Positions 26,310 through 35,700 of a stretch of 64,000 bases of DNA are shown here, one piece after another. The first letter of the stretch is position 1, and each line of letters opens with the position of its first letter. A program made the translations under genes and the position numbers. Source of the stretch: Winogradskyella sp. KYW1333 (GTDB lineage Bacteria; Bacteroidota; Bacteroidia; Flavobacteriales; Flavobacteriaceae); the NCBI RefSeq assembly GCF_003335675.1, contig NZ_QPHL01000017.1, forward strand, positions 558,001-622,000, in the 5' to 3' direction. The notes beneath the pieces were generated by a model. It was not told the origin of the DNA. It saw only the letters and a program-made list of their open reading frames with translations, and searched no databases.

Positions 26310-26840
26310 TTAATGTTGAAATGCTTCTAGCATTTTTGATATTTCCATTTGATTTTTTGTAACCGCTATACGTCCAGAGCGCATAAATTGCATGATACCA
26401 AATGCACTTAACTCCCTATATAGTAAATCTATTTCTTGTTTTCTGCCTGATTTTTCTAGAACAAAAAACTCTTTGTTTACCGTGACAATTCTAGCGTTAC
26501 TTTCTTTAATGATATTTTGAATCTGACGTTCTTCAAACAACAAATCAGATTTAATTTTAAACATTGCAGATATTTGATAGATTGTTTCTTCGTCTGTATG
26601 ATAGTATGCTTTTATTACTTCGACCTGTCGCTCTAATTGCCCAATGATTTTTTTCATTTGATCTTCAGTAATATCCACTACAAGAGTAAATCTCGACACG
26701 CCTTCAATTTCTGATATAGAAGTATTTAAACTCTCTACATTGATATGTCTTCTTTGGAATATTGCTGAAATCCTATTCAGCAATCCAATATTATTTTCAG
26801 TATAAATTGATACTGTAAAATGTTTTATTTCTTTATCCAT
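26310..26840 (-). CDS. ilvN: Acetolactate synthase small (regulatory) subunit
   Basis: 176 aa, activating and valine-sensing subunit of acetolactate synthase. The N-terminal ACT domain has IYTENNIGLLNRISAIFQRR and INVESLNTS, and a C-terminal ALS_ss_C-like part follows. It lies 2 nt after ilvB, which fixes its partner. The symbol ilvH is equally used for such proteins. Confidence 0.94.
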   Translation of the reverse strand: MDKEIKHFTVSIYTENNIGLLNRISAIFQRRHINVESLNTSISEIEGVSRFTLVVDITEDQMKKIIGQLERQVEVIKAYYHTDEETIYQISAMFKIKSDLLFEERQIQNIIKESNARIVTVNKEFFVLEKSGRKQEIDLLYRELSAFGIMQFMRSGRIAVTKNQMEISKMLEAFQH

Positions 26841-26842
26841 AA

Positions 26843-28579
26843 TTATGCTAATCTTATATCTGAAACTGTTGCACCTGATGGTATCATTGGAAACACATTA
26901 TCCTCTTTTTCCACGCATACTTCTAGGAAATATGGTTCTTTACTGGCTACCATTTCTGCAACAGCACCTGCAAGTTCTTCACGTTTTGTAACCCGTTTTG
27001 CATTTAGATAATATCCTTTTGCAATAGCAACAAAGTCTGGATTGACCATTTCTGTAGATGCATACCGTTTATCGAAAAATAACTGTTGCCATTGTCTTAC
27101 CATACCTAAGAAATCATTGTTTAGAACTACAACCTTAACAGCAACTTTTTGTTGAAAGATGGTGCCCAACTCTTGTATGGTCATTTGGTATCCGCCATCG
27201 CCACAGATTGAAATAACTTCTCTTTCTGGAGCAGCCATTTTAGCACCAATTGCAGCAGGTAGACCAAAGCCCATGGTGCCAAGTCCACCTGAGGTGATGT
27301 TACTTTTGGTTTGATTAAACTCCGCATAACGACAAGCGACCATTTGGTGCTGGCCAACATCGCTGACTATAGCAGCCTGTCCTTTGGTTTGCGTATTAAT
27401 TTCTTTTAATACTTCACCCATGGTAAGACCTTCCTTGGTAGGGTATAAATCTTTCTTAATTACTTTTTCAAATTCAATCTTATAAAGATCTTTAAATTTC
27501 TGATACCACTCTATATGAGTGTTTTCCTTTAGAAGTGGAAGTAATTTTTCAAGACTGTCTTTTGCATCTCCTAAAACAGCTACATCGGTCTTTACATTTT
27601 TATCAACTTCAGCAGGGTCAATTTCAAAATGAATAATTTTAGCCTGTTTAGCATATGTCGCTAAATTACCAGTAACACGATCGTCAAATCGCATACCTAT
27701 TGCGATAAGAACATCACATTCGTTAGTGAGTACATTTGGTGCATAGTTTCCATGCATACCAACCATTCCAACATTTAATGGATGAGATGTAGGTATAGCC
27801 GAAACGCCTAAAATGGTCCAAGCAGATGGTATTCCTGCCTTTTCAATAACAGCTTTAAATTCTTTTTCTGCTTTTCCTAGAATGACACCTTGACCCCAAA
27901 CTATTAATGGTTTTTTTGCCTCATTAATCAATTTTGCAGCCTCAACAAGCGAGTTTTCATCAGTTTTAGGTACGGGTTTGTAACTTCTAATACCTTTACA
28001 TTTTTCATAATTAAAATCAAACTCTTCAAACTGAGCGTCTTTTGTTATATCAATTAAAACAGGACCAGGTCTGCCACTCTTCGCAATGTAAAATGCCTTT
28101 GCTAAAACTTCTGGGATTTCAGATGCTTTTGTTATTTGATGATTCCATTTAGTTACTGGTGTAGATATACCAACAATATCTGTTTCTTGAAACGCATCAC
28201 TTCCTAAAAGATGAGATGGTACTTGGCCTGTAATACAAACTAAAGGTGTAGAATCAATTTGAGCATCTGCAATACCAGTAATTAAATTTGTTGCTCCAGG
28301 ACCGGAAGTTGCAATGGCAACACCAACATCTCCAGAAATTCTGGCATACCCTTGAGCTGCGTGTGTAGCACCTTGCTCATGTCTAGTTAATACATGATGG
28401 ATCTTATCCTGGTATTTATAAAACTCGTCATATAAAGGCATGATGGCACCACCTGGATAACCATAAACAGTTTTCACATTTTCTTCTAACAAGCATTTAA
28501 CAATGGCTTCGCTCCCTGTTATACGAACAGAAGCATCATCCTTTTGTGCTTTGTTTTTTAGAGTTTGCGTTTCTTTCAT
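26843..28579 (-). CDS. ilvB: Acetolactate synthase large (catalytic) subunit
   Basis: Thiamine-diphosphate enzyme, 578 aa, condensing pyruvate with pyruvate or 2-oxobutyrate. The ThDP-activating glutamate is E68 in TRHEQGATHAAQGYAR. The N-terminal YGYPGGAIMPLYDE and the C-terminal ThDP/Mg motif GDGGYQMTIQELGT...VLNND are intact. The N-terminus has a 15-20 residue charged extension before the domain. It is preceded by ilvD (45 nt gap) and followed directly by ilvN. Confidence 0.96.
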   Translation of the reverse strand: MKETQTLKNKAQKDDASVRITGSEAIVKCLLEENVKTVYGYPGGAIMPLYDEFYKYQDKIHHVLTRHEQGATHAAQGYARISGDVGVAIATSGPGATNLITGIADAQIDSTPLVCITGQVPSHLLGSDAFQETDIVGISTPVTKWNHQITKASEIPEVLAKAFYIAKSGRPGPVLIDITKDAQFEEFDFNYEKCKGIRSYKPVPKTDENSLVEAAKLINEAKKPLIVWGQGVILGKAEKEFKAVIEKAGIPSAWTILGVSAIPTSHPLNVGMVGMHGNYAPNVLTNECDVLIAIGMRFDDRVTGNLATYAKQAKIIHFEIDPAEVDKNVKTDVAVLGDAKDSLEKLLPLLKENTHIEWYQKFKDLYKIEFEKVIKKDLYPTKEGLTMGEVLKEINTQTKGQAAIVSDVGQHQMVACRYAEFNQTKSNITSGGLGTMGFGLPAAIGAKMAAPEREVISICGDGGYQMTIQELGTIFQQKVAVKVVVLNNDFLGMVRQWQQLFFDKRYASTEMVNPDFVAIAKGYYLNAKRVTKREELAGAVAEMVASKEPYFLEVCVEKEDNVFPMIPSGATVSDIRLA

Positions 28580-28624
28580 AGTATTCGTTTCGGTATTCTA
28601 GAGTTAAGCTAGATAACTATTGTT

Positions 28625-30307
28625 TTAAAATTCATCAGTTACACAACCTTTAGAGGCTGAGGCTACAATTTTTGAGTATTTGTGTAAAATTCCCTTTTTA
28701 TGTTTTGGTTTTGGCGCCATCCATTTTTGTTTTCGTTTGGCTAACTCTTCTTCAGGGAGAATAACGTTTATAGAGTTGCTTTCAGCACTTATTCTTATTT
28801 TATCACCAGTTTCAATAAGTGCAATGTTTCCACCTAATTGCGCTTCAGGAGTTATATGACCAACTACAAAACCATGCGTTCCGCCAGAGAACCTTCCATC
28901 GGTAATTAAAGCTACAGATTTACCTAGGCCTGCTCCCATTATAAGTGAAGTAGGCTTTAACATTTCTGGCATTCCAGGACCTCCTTTTGGTCCAACATAT
29001 CTTATAACGACTACATTACCTTTACTAACTTCACCATTCGAAATTCCAGTATTGGCTTCTTGTTCACTATCATAAACCACTGCTTTACCTTCAAAAAGCA
29101 AACCTTCTTTCCCTGAAATTTTTGCTACAGCACCTTCTGAAGCTAAATTGCCATAAAGAATTTGAATATTTCCAGATGATTTTAAGGCTTTGTCTGTCGG
29201 AAAAACAACATCTTGATCTTCAAATTCAATAGCCTCGACTTCAGCTAAGTTTTCTGCCAGTGTTTTTCCGGTAACAGTTAAACAGTCACCGTGCAAATAG
29301 CCTTTTTCTAGCAAGTATTTCATAATTGCAGGTGTTCCACCTACGGTATGAACATCTTCCATGAGGTATTTACCAGAAGGTTTCAAGTCTGCAATTAGTG
29401 GTGTTCTGTCACTGACACGTTGAAAATGATCTAAACTAAAATCAATATCGGCCGCATGTGCTATCGCTAAAAAGTGCAATACTGCATTTGTGGAGCCACC
29501 AAGTGCGTTCACCAACGCAATAGCATTTTCTATAGATTTTTTTGAGATTATATCTAAGGGTTTTATATCCTTTTCAAGTAAGTTTCTGATGGCTCTTGCA
29601 TGCCTTTCAGCTTCAGAAAGTTTATTTGGGTTTTCTGCCGGAATCGATGAATTATATGGTAAGGCAAAACCCATACATTCAATCGCAGATGCCATTGTAT
29701 TCGCAGTATACATTCCGCCACAAGCTCCAGCTCCAGGAATGGCTCTTTTTATAATTTCTCGATATTCAGTTTCATCAATTTCACCAGCAACTTTTTGTCC
29801 TAAGGCCTCAAACGCAGAGACAATATTTAGTTTTCTTCCTTTGTAATTTCCAGAAGCTATTGTGCCACCATACATCATAATTGATGGTCTGTTTAGACGT
29901 AGCATAGATATTACTGCACCTGGCATGTTTTTATCACATCCTACAATGGCAATAAGTGCATCGTAACTTTGAGCATTCATTACGGTTTCAATTGAATCTG
30001 CAATTATATCTCGTGAAACCAATGAATAATTCATCCCTGAAGTTCCCATTGAAATACCGTCTGACACTCCAATAGTATTAAATCCTAGACCTACCATATT
30101 GGCAATGCTACATTCAATTTTAACCTCGTCTTTTAAGCTATTTAAATGCATATTACAAGGATTGCCATCATAACCTGTACTTGCAATACCTACTTGGGCT
30201 TTTTGCATATCTTCATCGTTGAATCCAACGGCATAGAGCATTGCTTGTGAAGCTGGTTGCGAATCGTCTTGAGTAAGTCTACTACTATGTTTATTTAATT
30301 GACTCAT
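28625..30307 (-). CDS. ilvD: Dihydroxy-acid dehydratase
   Basis: Iron-sulphur dehydratase, 560 aa, making 2-oxo acids from the ilvC products. The cluster cysteines are C51 (NPCNMH), C124 (VGCDKNMPG) and C196 ([14 protein letters not shown]). The late signature [20 protein letters not shown] is intact. As the first ilv gene it follows a 320-bp intergenic region shared with the divergent sugar operon. Confidence 0.96.
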   Translation of the reverse strand: MSQLNKHSSRLTQDDSQPASQAMLYAVGFNDEDMQKAQVGIASTGYDGNPCNMHLNSLKDEVKIECSIANMVGLGFNTIGVSDGISMGTSGMNYSLVSRDIIADSIETVMNAQSYDALIAIVGCDKNMPGAVISMLRLNRPSIMMYGGTIASGNYKGRKLNIVSAFEALGQKVAGEIDETEYREIIKRAIPGAGACGGMYTANTMASAIECMGFALPYNSSIPAENPNKLSEAERHARAIRNLLEKDIKPLDIISKKSIENAIALVNALGGSTNAVLHFLAIAHAADIDFSLDHFQRVSDRTPLIADLKPSGKYLMEDVHTVGGTPAIMKYLLEKGYLHGDCLTVTGKTLAENLAEVEAIEFEDQDVVFPTDKALKSSGNIQILYGNLASEGAVAKISGKEGLLFEGKAVVYDSEQEANTGISNGEVSKGNVVVIRYVGPKGGPGMPEMLKPTSLIMGAGLGKSVALITDGRFSGGTHGFVVGHITPEAQLGGNIALIETGDKIRISAESNSINVILPEEELAKRKQKWMAPKPKHKKGILHKYSKIVASASKGCVTDEF

Positions 30308-30392
30308 AAGAATCTGGTATGCATAATGTGTTTACAGTACACTAAATTACTTTTTGCACTTTTCCCTTAGATTAAGCAATTCTAGTTTGTAG

Positions 30393-30412
30393 CTAAAGTC
30401 AGAGTACTTTAG
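30393..30412. promoter_or_regulatory. Inverted repeat upstream of ilvD
   Basis: Perfect 7-nt arms CTAAAGT and ACTTTAG separated by CAGAGT, 86 bp before the ilvD start. It could be an operator, or a small hairpin in the ilv leader RNA. Confidence 0.4.
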
Positions 30413-30526
30413 AGTTATTTAAAATACTGTTAATCAGGTATATAAGTCAATAATTATATGATGTTCAAATGAGTTAATAATTAAATATTTTTTTATGAAC
30501 TATTAAAAATCCTTGAGCAATTTCTT

Positions 30527-30542
30527 CCGAAATCGATTTCGG
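30527..30542. promoter_or_regulatory. LacI-type operator upstream of sugar porter
   Basis: CCGAAATCGATTTCGG is a perfect 16-bp palindrome with the central CG step typical of LacI-family operators, 85 bp before the porter start. Its inner 14 bp match 11 of 14 bases of the palindrome beside lacI (35543-35556), so the local LacI protein is the likely binder. Confidence 0.7.
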
Positions 30543-30627
30543 GTCTGAAAATTGGTGTTTTTACAAAATTTGATTTATACCTCAATAAAGATTTATAATT
30601 TAATGCTTTGAAATAGAGTATTTATTT

Positions 30628-31953
30628 ATGAATAAGCGAATTTTATTGTGGTCAGTAACCGCTGCTCTTGCTGGTTTTTTATTTGGATTTGATACCGTTG
30701 TAATTTCTGGAGCAGATAAAAAATTACAAGCCCTATGGGGATCATCTGATGCATTTCATGGTTCTGTTGTAATGGCAATGGCCTTGTGGGGAAGTGTGTT
30801 TGGGGCAATTTTTGGTGGTATACCAACAAACAGATTAGGGCGTAAAACCACACTAATTTGGATTGGTATGTTTTATTTAATTTCTGCATTAGGATCAGCC
30901 TTAGTAAATGATCCTTATAGTTTTGCCTTTTTTAGATTTTTAGGAGGAATAGGAGTGGGTGCGTCTACAATCGCGGCACCTGCTTATGTATCTGAAATTT
31001 CACCAGCAAAAAATAGAGGTAAGCTTGTTGCCTTATATCAATTCAATATTGTTTTTGGAATTTTAATTGCGTTTTTATCCAATTACTTATTAAGAAATGT
31101 TGGTGACAATGCATGGCGTTGGATGATTGGAGTCGAGGCCTTCCCAGCGTTAGTTTATACTTTGTTGATATTTATTGTGCCAAGAAGTCCGCGTTGGTTA
31201 ATATCAAAGGGGAGAGAAAATGAAGCAAAACAGGTTTTGGAGTTGATTGATCCACAAGGTGACGCCAATGCCCTTATAGAATCTGTTAGACATGAATCTA
31301 GCAATCAGAAGACTAATGAAAATATATTCATGAAGAAGTATCGCTTTCCTCTACTACTTGCATTTTTAATTGCCATATTTAATCAGTTTTCTGGGATAAA
31401 TGCTTTTCTTTACTATGCACCAAGAATTTTTGAAGAAGCTGGTCTTGGAGAAAGTACCGCTTTATTGAGTAGTATTGGTATAGGTGTAACCAATCTAATT
31501 TTTACTTTATTTGGTGTATTCCTAATAGATAGGCTCGGACGAAAAGTTTTAATGTATATAGGTTCTATTGGATACATTATTTCATTGAGTCTTGTTTCAA
31601 TAGCTTTTTATCAAAATTGGGAAGGGTTAGCAGTCCCCATTTTTCTATTTTTATTTATAGCATCTCATGCGATTGGTCAAGGGGCAATCATTTGGGTATA
31701 TATCTCTGAAATTTTTCCAAATCATTTACGTGCTAGTGGACAATCATTCGGAACTTCAACACATTGGATCTTGGCAGCAATAATACCTTCTTTAGTACCT
31801 GTTTTATTTTCTACTATAGGACCTGGTACTGTATTTCTGGTATTTGCTATGATGATGGTATTTCAGTTGTTGTTTGTGATTTTTATGATGCCAGAAACCA
31901 AGGGAATATCACTGGAAGAATTGAGTAAAAAACTTATTAGGGATGATAAATAA
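30628..31953 (+). CDS. Sugar porter (MFS), probable fructose or sucrose importer
   Basis: Inner-membrane sugar:proton symporter of the MFS sugar porter family, 441 aa, with about 12 hydrophobic segments. Family marks are FGFDTVVISGA in helix 1, NRLGRKTTLIW, the PAYVSEISPAKNRGKLVALYQ segment after helix 4, FNQFSGINAFLYYAP in helix 7, IDRLGRK, and the closing PETKGISLEEL. It is the first gene of a three-gene operon; its stop overlaps the GH32 start by 11 nt. The GH32 and fructokinase partners point to fructose or a small fructoside as substrate. Confidence 0.92.
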   Translation: MNKRILLWSVTAALAGFLFGFDTVVISGADKKLQALWGSSDAFHGSVVMAMALWGSVFGAIFGGIPTNRLGRKTTLIWIGMFYLISALGSALVNDPYSFAFFRFLGGIGVGASTIAAPAYVSEISPAKNRGKLVALYQFNIVFGILIAFLSNYLLRNVGDNAWRWMIGVEAFPALVYTLLIFIVPRSPRWLISKGRENEAKQVLELIDPQGDANALIESVRHESSNQKTNENIFMKKYRFPLLLAFLIAIFNQFSGINAFLYYAPRIFEEAGLGESTALLSSIGIGVTNLIFTLFGVFLIDRLGRKVLMYIGSIGYIISLSLVSIAFYQNWEGLAVPIFLFLFIASHAIGQGAIIWVYISEIFPNHLRASGQSFGTSTHWILAAIIPSLVPVLFSTIGPGTVFLVFAMMMVFQLLFVIFMMPETKGISLEELSKKLIRDDK

Positions 31954-33559
31954 ATTCAATATTAAAATAATCACTAGACTAGTTCTGGTAGCTACTTTAA
32001 TGATATATCTCAATTGCAAGAATGATAAACAATCATATTCAGAAGAGATCGAGGTAGCAGAAAATTTTACTGAAGATGAATTAAAGTACAGACCTCTTTT
32101 TCACTTTACACCAAAGAATAACTGGATGAACGATCCAAACGGAATGTTCTATCTCAATGGTAAATATCATCTGTACTTTCAACATTATCCAGATGGCAAT
32201 GTTTGGGGTCCAATGCATTGGGGACATGCAATAAGTGAGGATCTCATAAATTTTGAAGAGCAACCGATAGCACTTTATCCAGATGAAATAGGACTAATTT
32301 TTTCTGGTAGTGCTGTTGTAGATTATAATAACACTTCAGGATTTTCAAAAGATGGGAAAGTACCTGTTGTGGCAATCTATACATATCATAATATGGAAGG
32401 CGAGAAAAGGGGTGATATAGATTTTCAAACTCAAGGTATTGCCTATTCTTTGGATGAAGGAATGACTTGGACTAAATACAGTGAAAACCCTGTTATAAAA
32501 AATCCTGGTATTAAGGATTTTAGAGATCCAAAAGTATTTTGGGACAATCATAATTCAAAATGGATAATGTCTTTAGCCGCTGGAAATAAAATCATGATTT
32601 ATAGTTCTGCTAATTTAAAAGAATGGAAGTTTGAATCTGAATTTGGAGAAGATAACGGAGATCATGGCGGTGTATGGGAATGTCCAGATCTTTTTCCGGT
32701 AAAAGTTAAAGATAGCGAGGAATATAAATGGGCATTACTTGTAAGTATTAATCCTTCTGGACCGAATGGAGGAAGTGCAACACAATATTTTATTGGAGAT
32801 TTTGATGGTCATGAGTTTACAATTGATGACAGATTCTCAAAGCAACTCGATGAGAATAAAGCTGTTTGGTTAGATTATGGTCGTGACAATTATGCTGGAG
32901 TAACATGGTCTAATATTTCTGATACTGATGGAAGAAAGTTATTTATTGGTTGGATGTCTAATTGGGACTATGCTAGAGATGTGCCAACTTACAAATGGCG
33001 TAGTACTATGACTGTCCCAAGAGAATTAAACCTTATAAAAAAAAATAACGAATATATTCTAAAAAGTATACCTGTAAAGGAATTAAATGATTTTAAATCT
33101 AAGACTATTGAAAAGGATAGCATTGAACCAGAAGAATTATCAAAGGTCATTGAAACAGCAGAAATAGATTTCAATAAATTAAACTTAGAATTTAATTTTA
33201 AAAACTTAAAGGAAAACAAATATCAAATAATATTCAACAATGGAAATGGTGATTCGCTTATCATTGGATTAAATAATAATTCAAAGACAATTTATTTAGA
33301 TAGAACAAAATCAGGTAAAGTTGATTTTTCTGAGAAATTTGCTCCAAACATTTCAAAAGTTAAATTGTCTGATATGATCAATGATGCTAAGTTTCAAATT
33401 TTATTGGATAAAACGTCAGTAGAGCTATTTGTTAATGATGGAGAAATTGTAATGACCGAATTATTTTTTCCAAATAATCCTTTGGATCAAATTTCTATAA
33501 TCAGTGAAGATTCTTATTTTATTATAAAGAATATTGTAATCAGTGAATTAAATTTTTAG
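31943..33559 (+). CDS. GH32 beta-fructosidase lipoprotein (levanase/invertase type)
   Basis: Hydrolyses beta-fructosides such as sucrose, fructo-oligosaccharides or levan; 538 aa. A signal peptide with lipobox ending at C25 (YLNC) makes it a membrane-anchored lipoprotein, periplasmic or surface exposed. The GH32 catalytic triad is intact: nucleophile D64 in WMNDPNGM, transition-state stabiliser D195 in FRDPK, and acid/base E246 in WECPDLF. A five-blade propeller precedes a C-terminal beta-sandwich (about 390-538). It overlaps the porter and is 5 nt from the kinase. Endo or exo action cannot be told from sequence. Confidence 0.95.
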   Translation: MINKFNIKIITRLVLVATLMIYLNCKNDKQSYSEEIEVAENFTEDELKYRPLFHFTPKNNWMNDPNGMFYLNGKYHLYFQHYPDGNVWGPMHWGHAISEDLINFEEQPIALYPDEIGLIFSGSAVVDYNNTSGFSKDGKVPVVAIYTYHNMEGEKRGDIDFQTQGIAYSLDEGMTWTKYSENPVIKNPGIKDFRDPKVFWDNHNSKWIMSLAAGNKIMIYSSANLKEWKFESEFGEDNGDHGGVWECPDLFPVKVKDSEEYKWALLVSINPSGPNGGSATQYFIGDFDGHEFTIDDRFSKQLDENKAVWLDYGRDNYAGVTWSNISDTDGRKLFIGWMSNWDYARDVPTYKWRSTMTVPRELNLIKKNNEYILKSIPVKELNDFKSKTIEKDSIEPEELSKVIETAEIDFNKLNLEFNFKNLKENKYQIIFNNGNGDSLIIGLNNNSKTIYLDRTKSGKVDFSEKFAPNISKVKLSDMINDAKFQILLDKTSVELFVNDGEIVMTELFFPNNPLDQISIISEDSYFIIKNIVISELNF

Positions 33560-33564
33560 TTGTA

Positions 33565-34446
33565 GTGTCTAAAATCGTTTGTTTTGGCGAAGTGTTGTGG
33601 GACGTTTTTCCTGATGGGAAAAAAATTGGTGGTGCACCATTAAATGTTGCATTAAGGTTGAGTTCTTTAAATAATAATTCAACCATAATTAGTAATGTTG
33701 GTAACGATGATCTTGGAAGAGAGTTGATCAGAAATTTGAAGGACACCAATGTTAATATAGAAGGAATTCAAACAACTAATAATTATAAAACAAGTGAGGT
33801 CGTTGTTACTCTAGACAAAAGTGGTTCAGCAACATATACTATTGAACAGCCATGCGCATGGGATTTTATTGAACACACTAATAAGCTAAAAAAAATTACT
33901 GAAGAAGCAGAAGTATTTATTTACGGAAGCTTAGCGTCTCGTATGCAGACCACTTATTCCACACTTTTGAAATTAATTTCAGTTGCCAGCTTTAAAGTGT
34001 TTGACGTTAATTTAAGGAAGCCACATTATAATATGGAATGCATAATAGAATTAATGAAATATGCAGATCTCATAAAATTTAATGAAGAGGAATTAATTGA
34101 GATTTCTAAATATTACAACTTTAGTTCAAATTCAATAAAAAAACTATGTGCCCATATCTCCAAGCAAACTGACACAAAACATATTTGTGTGACATTAGGA
34201 GAAAAAGGTGCTATATATTATAAGGACGACAAAAGTTTTAGAAATTTTGGTTATAAAATTAAGGTTAAGGACACAGTTGGTGCAGGTGATTCCTTTTTAG
34301 CATCCTTTGTAGATGGTATTATAAATAAATTAAATGAACAAGATATTTTAAACAGGTCTTGTGCCATAGGTGCATTGGTTGCTTCTAAGAATGGTGCTAA
34401 TCCTAAATTAAATCAGAACGAAATTGAAAATTTGATGGTTTCCTGA
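33565..34446 (+). CDS. Fructokinase, PfkB family
   Basis: Phosphorylates fructose released by the GH32 enzyme; 293 aa, cytoplasmic. PfkB marks are GGAPLNVALRLSSL with NVGNDDLG near the N-terminus and the ATP/catalytic signature DTVGAGDSFLASF with base D242. The start codon is GTG, 5 nt after the GH32 stop; no ATG gives a proper N-terminus. Other PfkB sugars are possible, but the GH32 context favours fructose. Confidence 0.92.
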   Translation: MSKIVCFGEVLWDVFPDGKKIGGAPLNVALRLSSLNNNSTIISNVGNDDLGRELIRNLKDTNVNIEGIQTTNNYKTSEVVVTLDKSGSATYTIEQPCAWDFIEHTNKLKKITEEAEVFIYGSLASRMQTTYSTLLKLISVASFKVFDVNLRKPHYNMECIIELMKYADLIKFNEEELIEISKYYNFSSNSIKKLCAHISKQTDTKHICVTLGEKGAIYYKDDKSFRNFGYKIKVKDTVGAGDSFLASFVDGIINKLNEQDILNRSCAIGALVASKNGANPKLNQNEIENLMVS

Positions 34447-34450
34447 ATTA

Positions 34451-35470
34451 TTAAGTTGAATTGCGAATCACAAGTTCAGTGTCAATTGTAATAGTTCGCT
34501 CTTTAGATGGCTCTCCTTTTTGTTTACTATCAATTTCTTTAAACAATAATTCAATAGCCTTTTCTCCAGTTTTATATGCATTTTGTTCAACTGTCGATAG
34601 AGTAGGTGTTATAACAGAAGACATGAACCAATTACTGAATCCGAAAACTGCAATTTCATCAGGTATTTTAATGTTTTTCTCATTTAAATAGGTAATTGCA
34701 CCTATTGCAGTTAAATCTGTAAAAGTATAAATAGCATCAACGTCAATTTGATCTTCCTCAATCAATTTTTTTGCATTTGCATAACCTTCTTCAAAATTTG
34801 CTTTAGGACTTAAGTAAACTAGAGATGAGTCAAATTGTATTCCATTATCCTCTAAGGCTTTTTTATATCCCAAAAAACGGTCAATAGAATTCTGTGGATT
34901 TAAATCACCTCTGAAATAGGCAATGCGTTTACATCCATTTTTAATTAAATATGTGACGACATCATACGATGCTTTATTATCATTAATAATAACCTTAGAG
35001 CATTTTAGGAGTTTGGTAATTTTATCAAAAAGCACTAATGGAATTCCAAAATCTAAGACTCTTTGTAAGTATTCAAAATTTATTGAGCCATTAGCCATTG
35101 AAATTAATATGCCATCCACTCCTTTATTTAATAAAAGATTAATTTGTTTTTCTTCGAGTTTGTGGTCTTCATTAGATTGCATAATGATAACCATGTACCC
35201 CTTTTTATTAGATTCTTTCAAAATAGCATCTAAGATGCTAGAAAAATAATAATGAACCATATTTGGCACAACTACCCCAATAGTTTTAGATTCTTTACTC
35301 CTTAAGCTTTGGGCAAAAGAATTGGGGCTGAAATTTAATGATTCTGCCAAGTCAACAACTTTTTGTTTTGTACTTAGACTAACGTCTGGATAATCTTTTA
35401 AGGCTTTAGAAACTGTAGATATTGAAATTCCAAGAGTCTGAGCAATTTCTTTCAAGGTAATTTTTTTCAT
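34451..35470 (-). CDS. LacI-family transcriptional regulator of the fructoside locus
   Basis: 339 aa. An N-terminal LacI helix-turn-helix (TLKEIAQTLGISISTVSKALKDYPDVS, given here as the span 5-30) and a hinge helix (AQSLRSKESKTIGVVVPN) precede a periplasmic-binding-like sugar sensor domain (about 62-335). The gene converges on the fructokinase with a 4-nt gap and is divergent from susC, with a palindrome between. It most likely represses the porter and sus operons and is released by a sugar or sugar phosphate. Confidence 0.93.
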   Translation of the reverse strand: MKKITLKEIAQTLGISISTVSKALKDYPDVSLSTKQKVVDLAESLNFSPNSFAQSLRSKESKTIGVVVPNMVHYYFSSILDAILKESNKKGYMVIIMQSNEDHKLEEKQINLLLNKGVDGILISMANGSINFEYLQRVLDFGIPLVLFDKITKLLKCSKVIINDNKASYDVVTYLIKNGCKRIAYFRGDLNPQNSIDRFLGYKKALEDNGIQFDSSLVYLSPKANFEEGYANAKKLIEEDQIDVDAIYTFTDLTAIGAITYLNEKNIKIPDEIAVFGFSNWFMSSVITPTLSTVEQNAYKTGEKAIELLFKEIDSKQKGEPSKERTITIDTELVIRNST

Positions 35471-35540
35471 TTATCTTTAAATAGATTTCTCATTATAATT
35501 AGTTCATGCTGCAAAGATTAATATAAATTATTTAACCATT

Positions 35541-35558
35541 TACGAAAACCTTTTCGTA
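35541..35558. promoter_or_regulatory. LacI-type operator between lacI and susC
   Basis: TACGAAAACCTTTTCGTA has 8-nt inverted arms TACGAAAA/TTTTCGTA around a CC centre, 71 bp before lacI and 143 bp before susC. It matches the porter-side palindrome at 11 of 14 core positions, so both may be sites of the same LacI regulator. Confidence 0.7.
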
Positions 35559-35618
35559 GTTTTTTTTAACTTTTTATTAAGTTTTTTTTGTAGTTCTCTT
35601 AAAAAAAGGTGATTTTAG

Positions 35619-35651
35619 TTGTTTTAATAATAATTAATTAACATTATTTTG
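35619..35651 (+). promoter_or_regulatory. Possible susC promoter
   Basis: TTG at 35619-35621 and TTATTTTG at 35644-35651, 22 nt apart, resemble the Bacteroidota -33 (TTG) and -7 (TAnnTTTG) elements, with one mismatch in the latter. The distance to the susC start is 49 nt. Confidence 0.35.
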
Positions 35652-35700
35652 TTAATTTCATAACAGCACGAATAAATATACTAACTAAACTAAACTAAGT

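Larger units (their letters stand above)
30308..30627. promoter_or_regulatory. Divergent control region between ilv operon and fructoside operon
   Basis: 320 bp without a gene. Near ilvD is an inverted repeat CTAAAGT-N6-ACTTTAG (30393-30412). Nearer the sugar porter is the perfect palindrome CCGAAATCGATTTCGG (30527-30542). I saw no leader peptide rich in branched-chain residues and no T-box-like element. Confidence 0.55.

Noticed and set aside
29490..29846. 118-aa antisense frame inside ilvD
   Set aside because: It lies opposite the conserved iron-sulphur region of intact ilvD.
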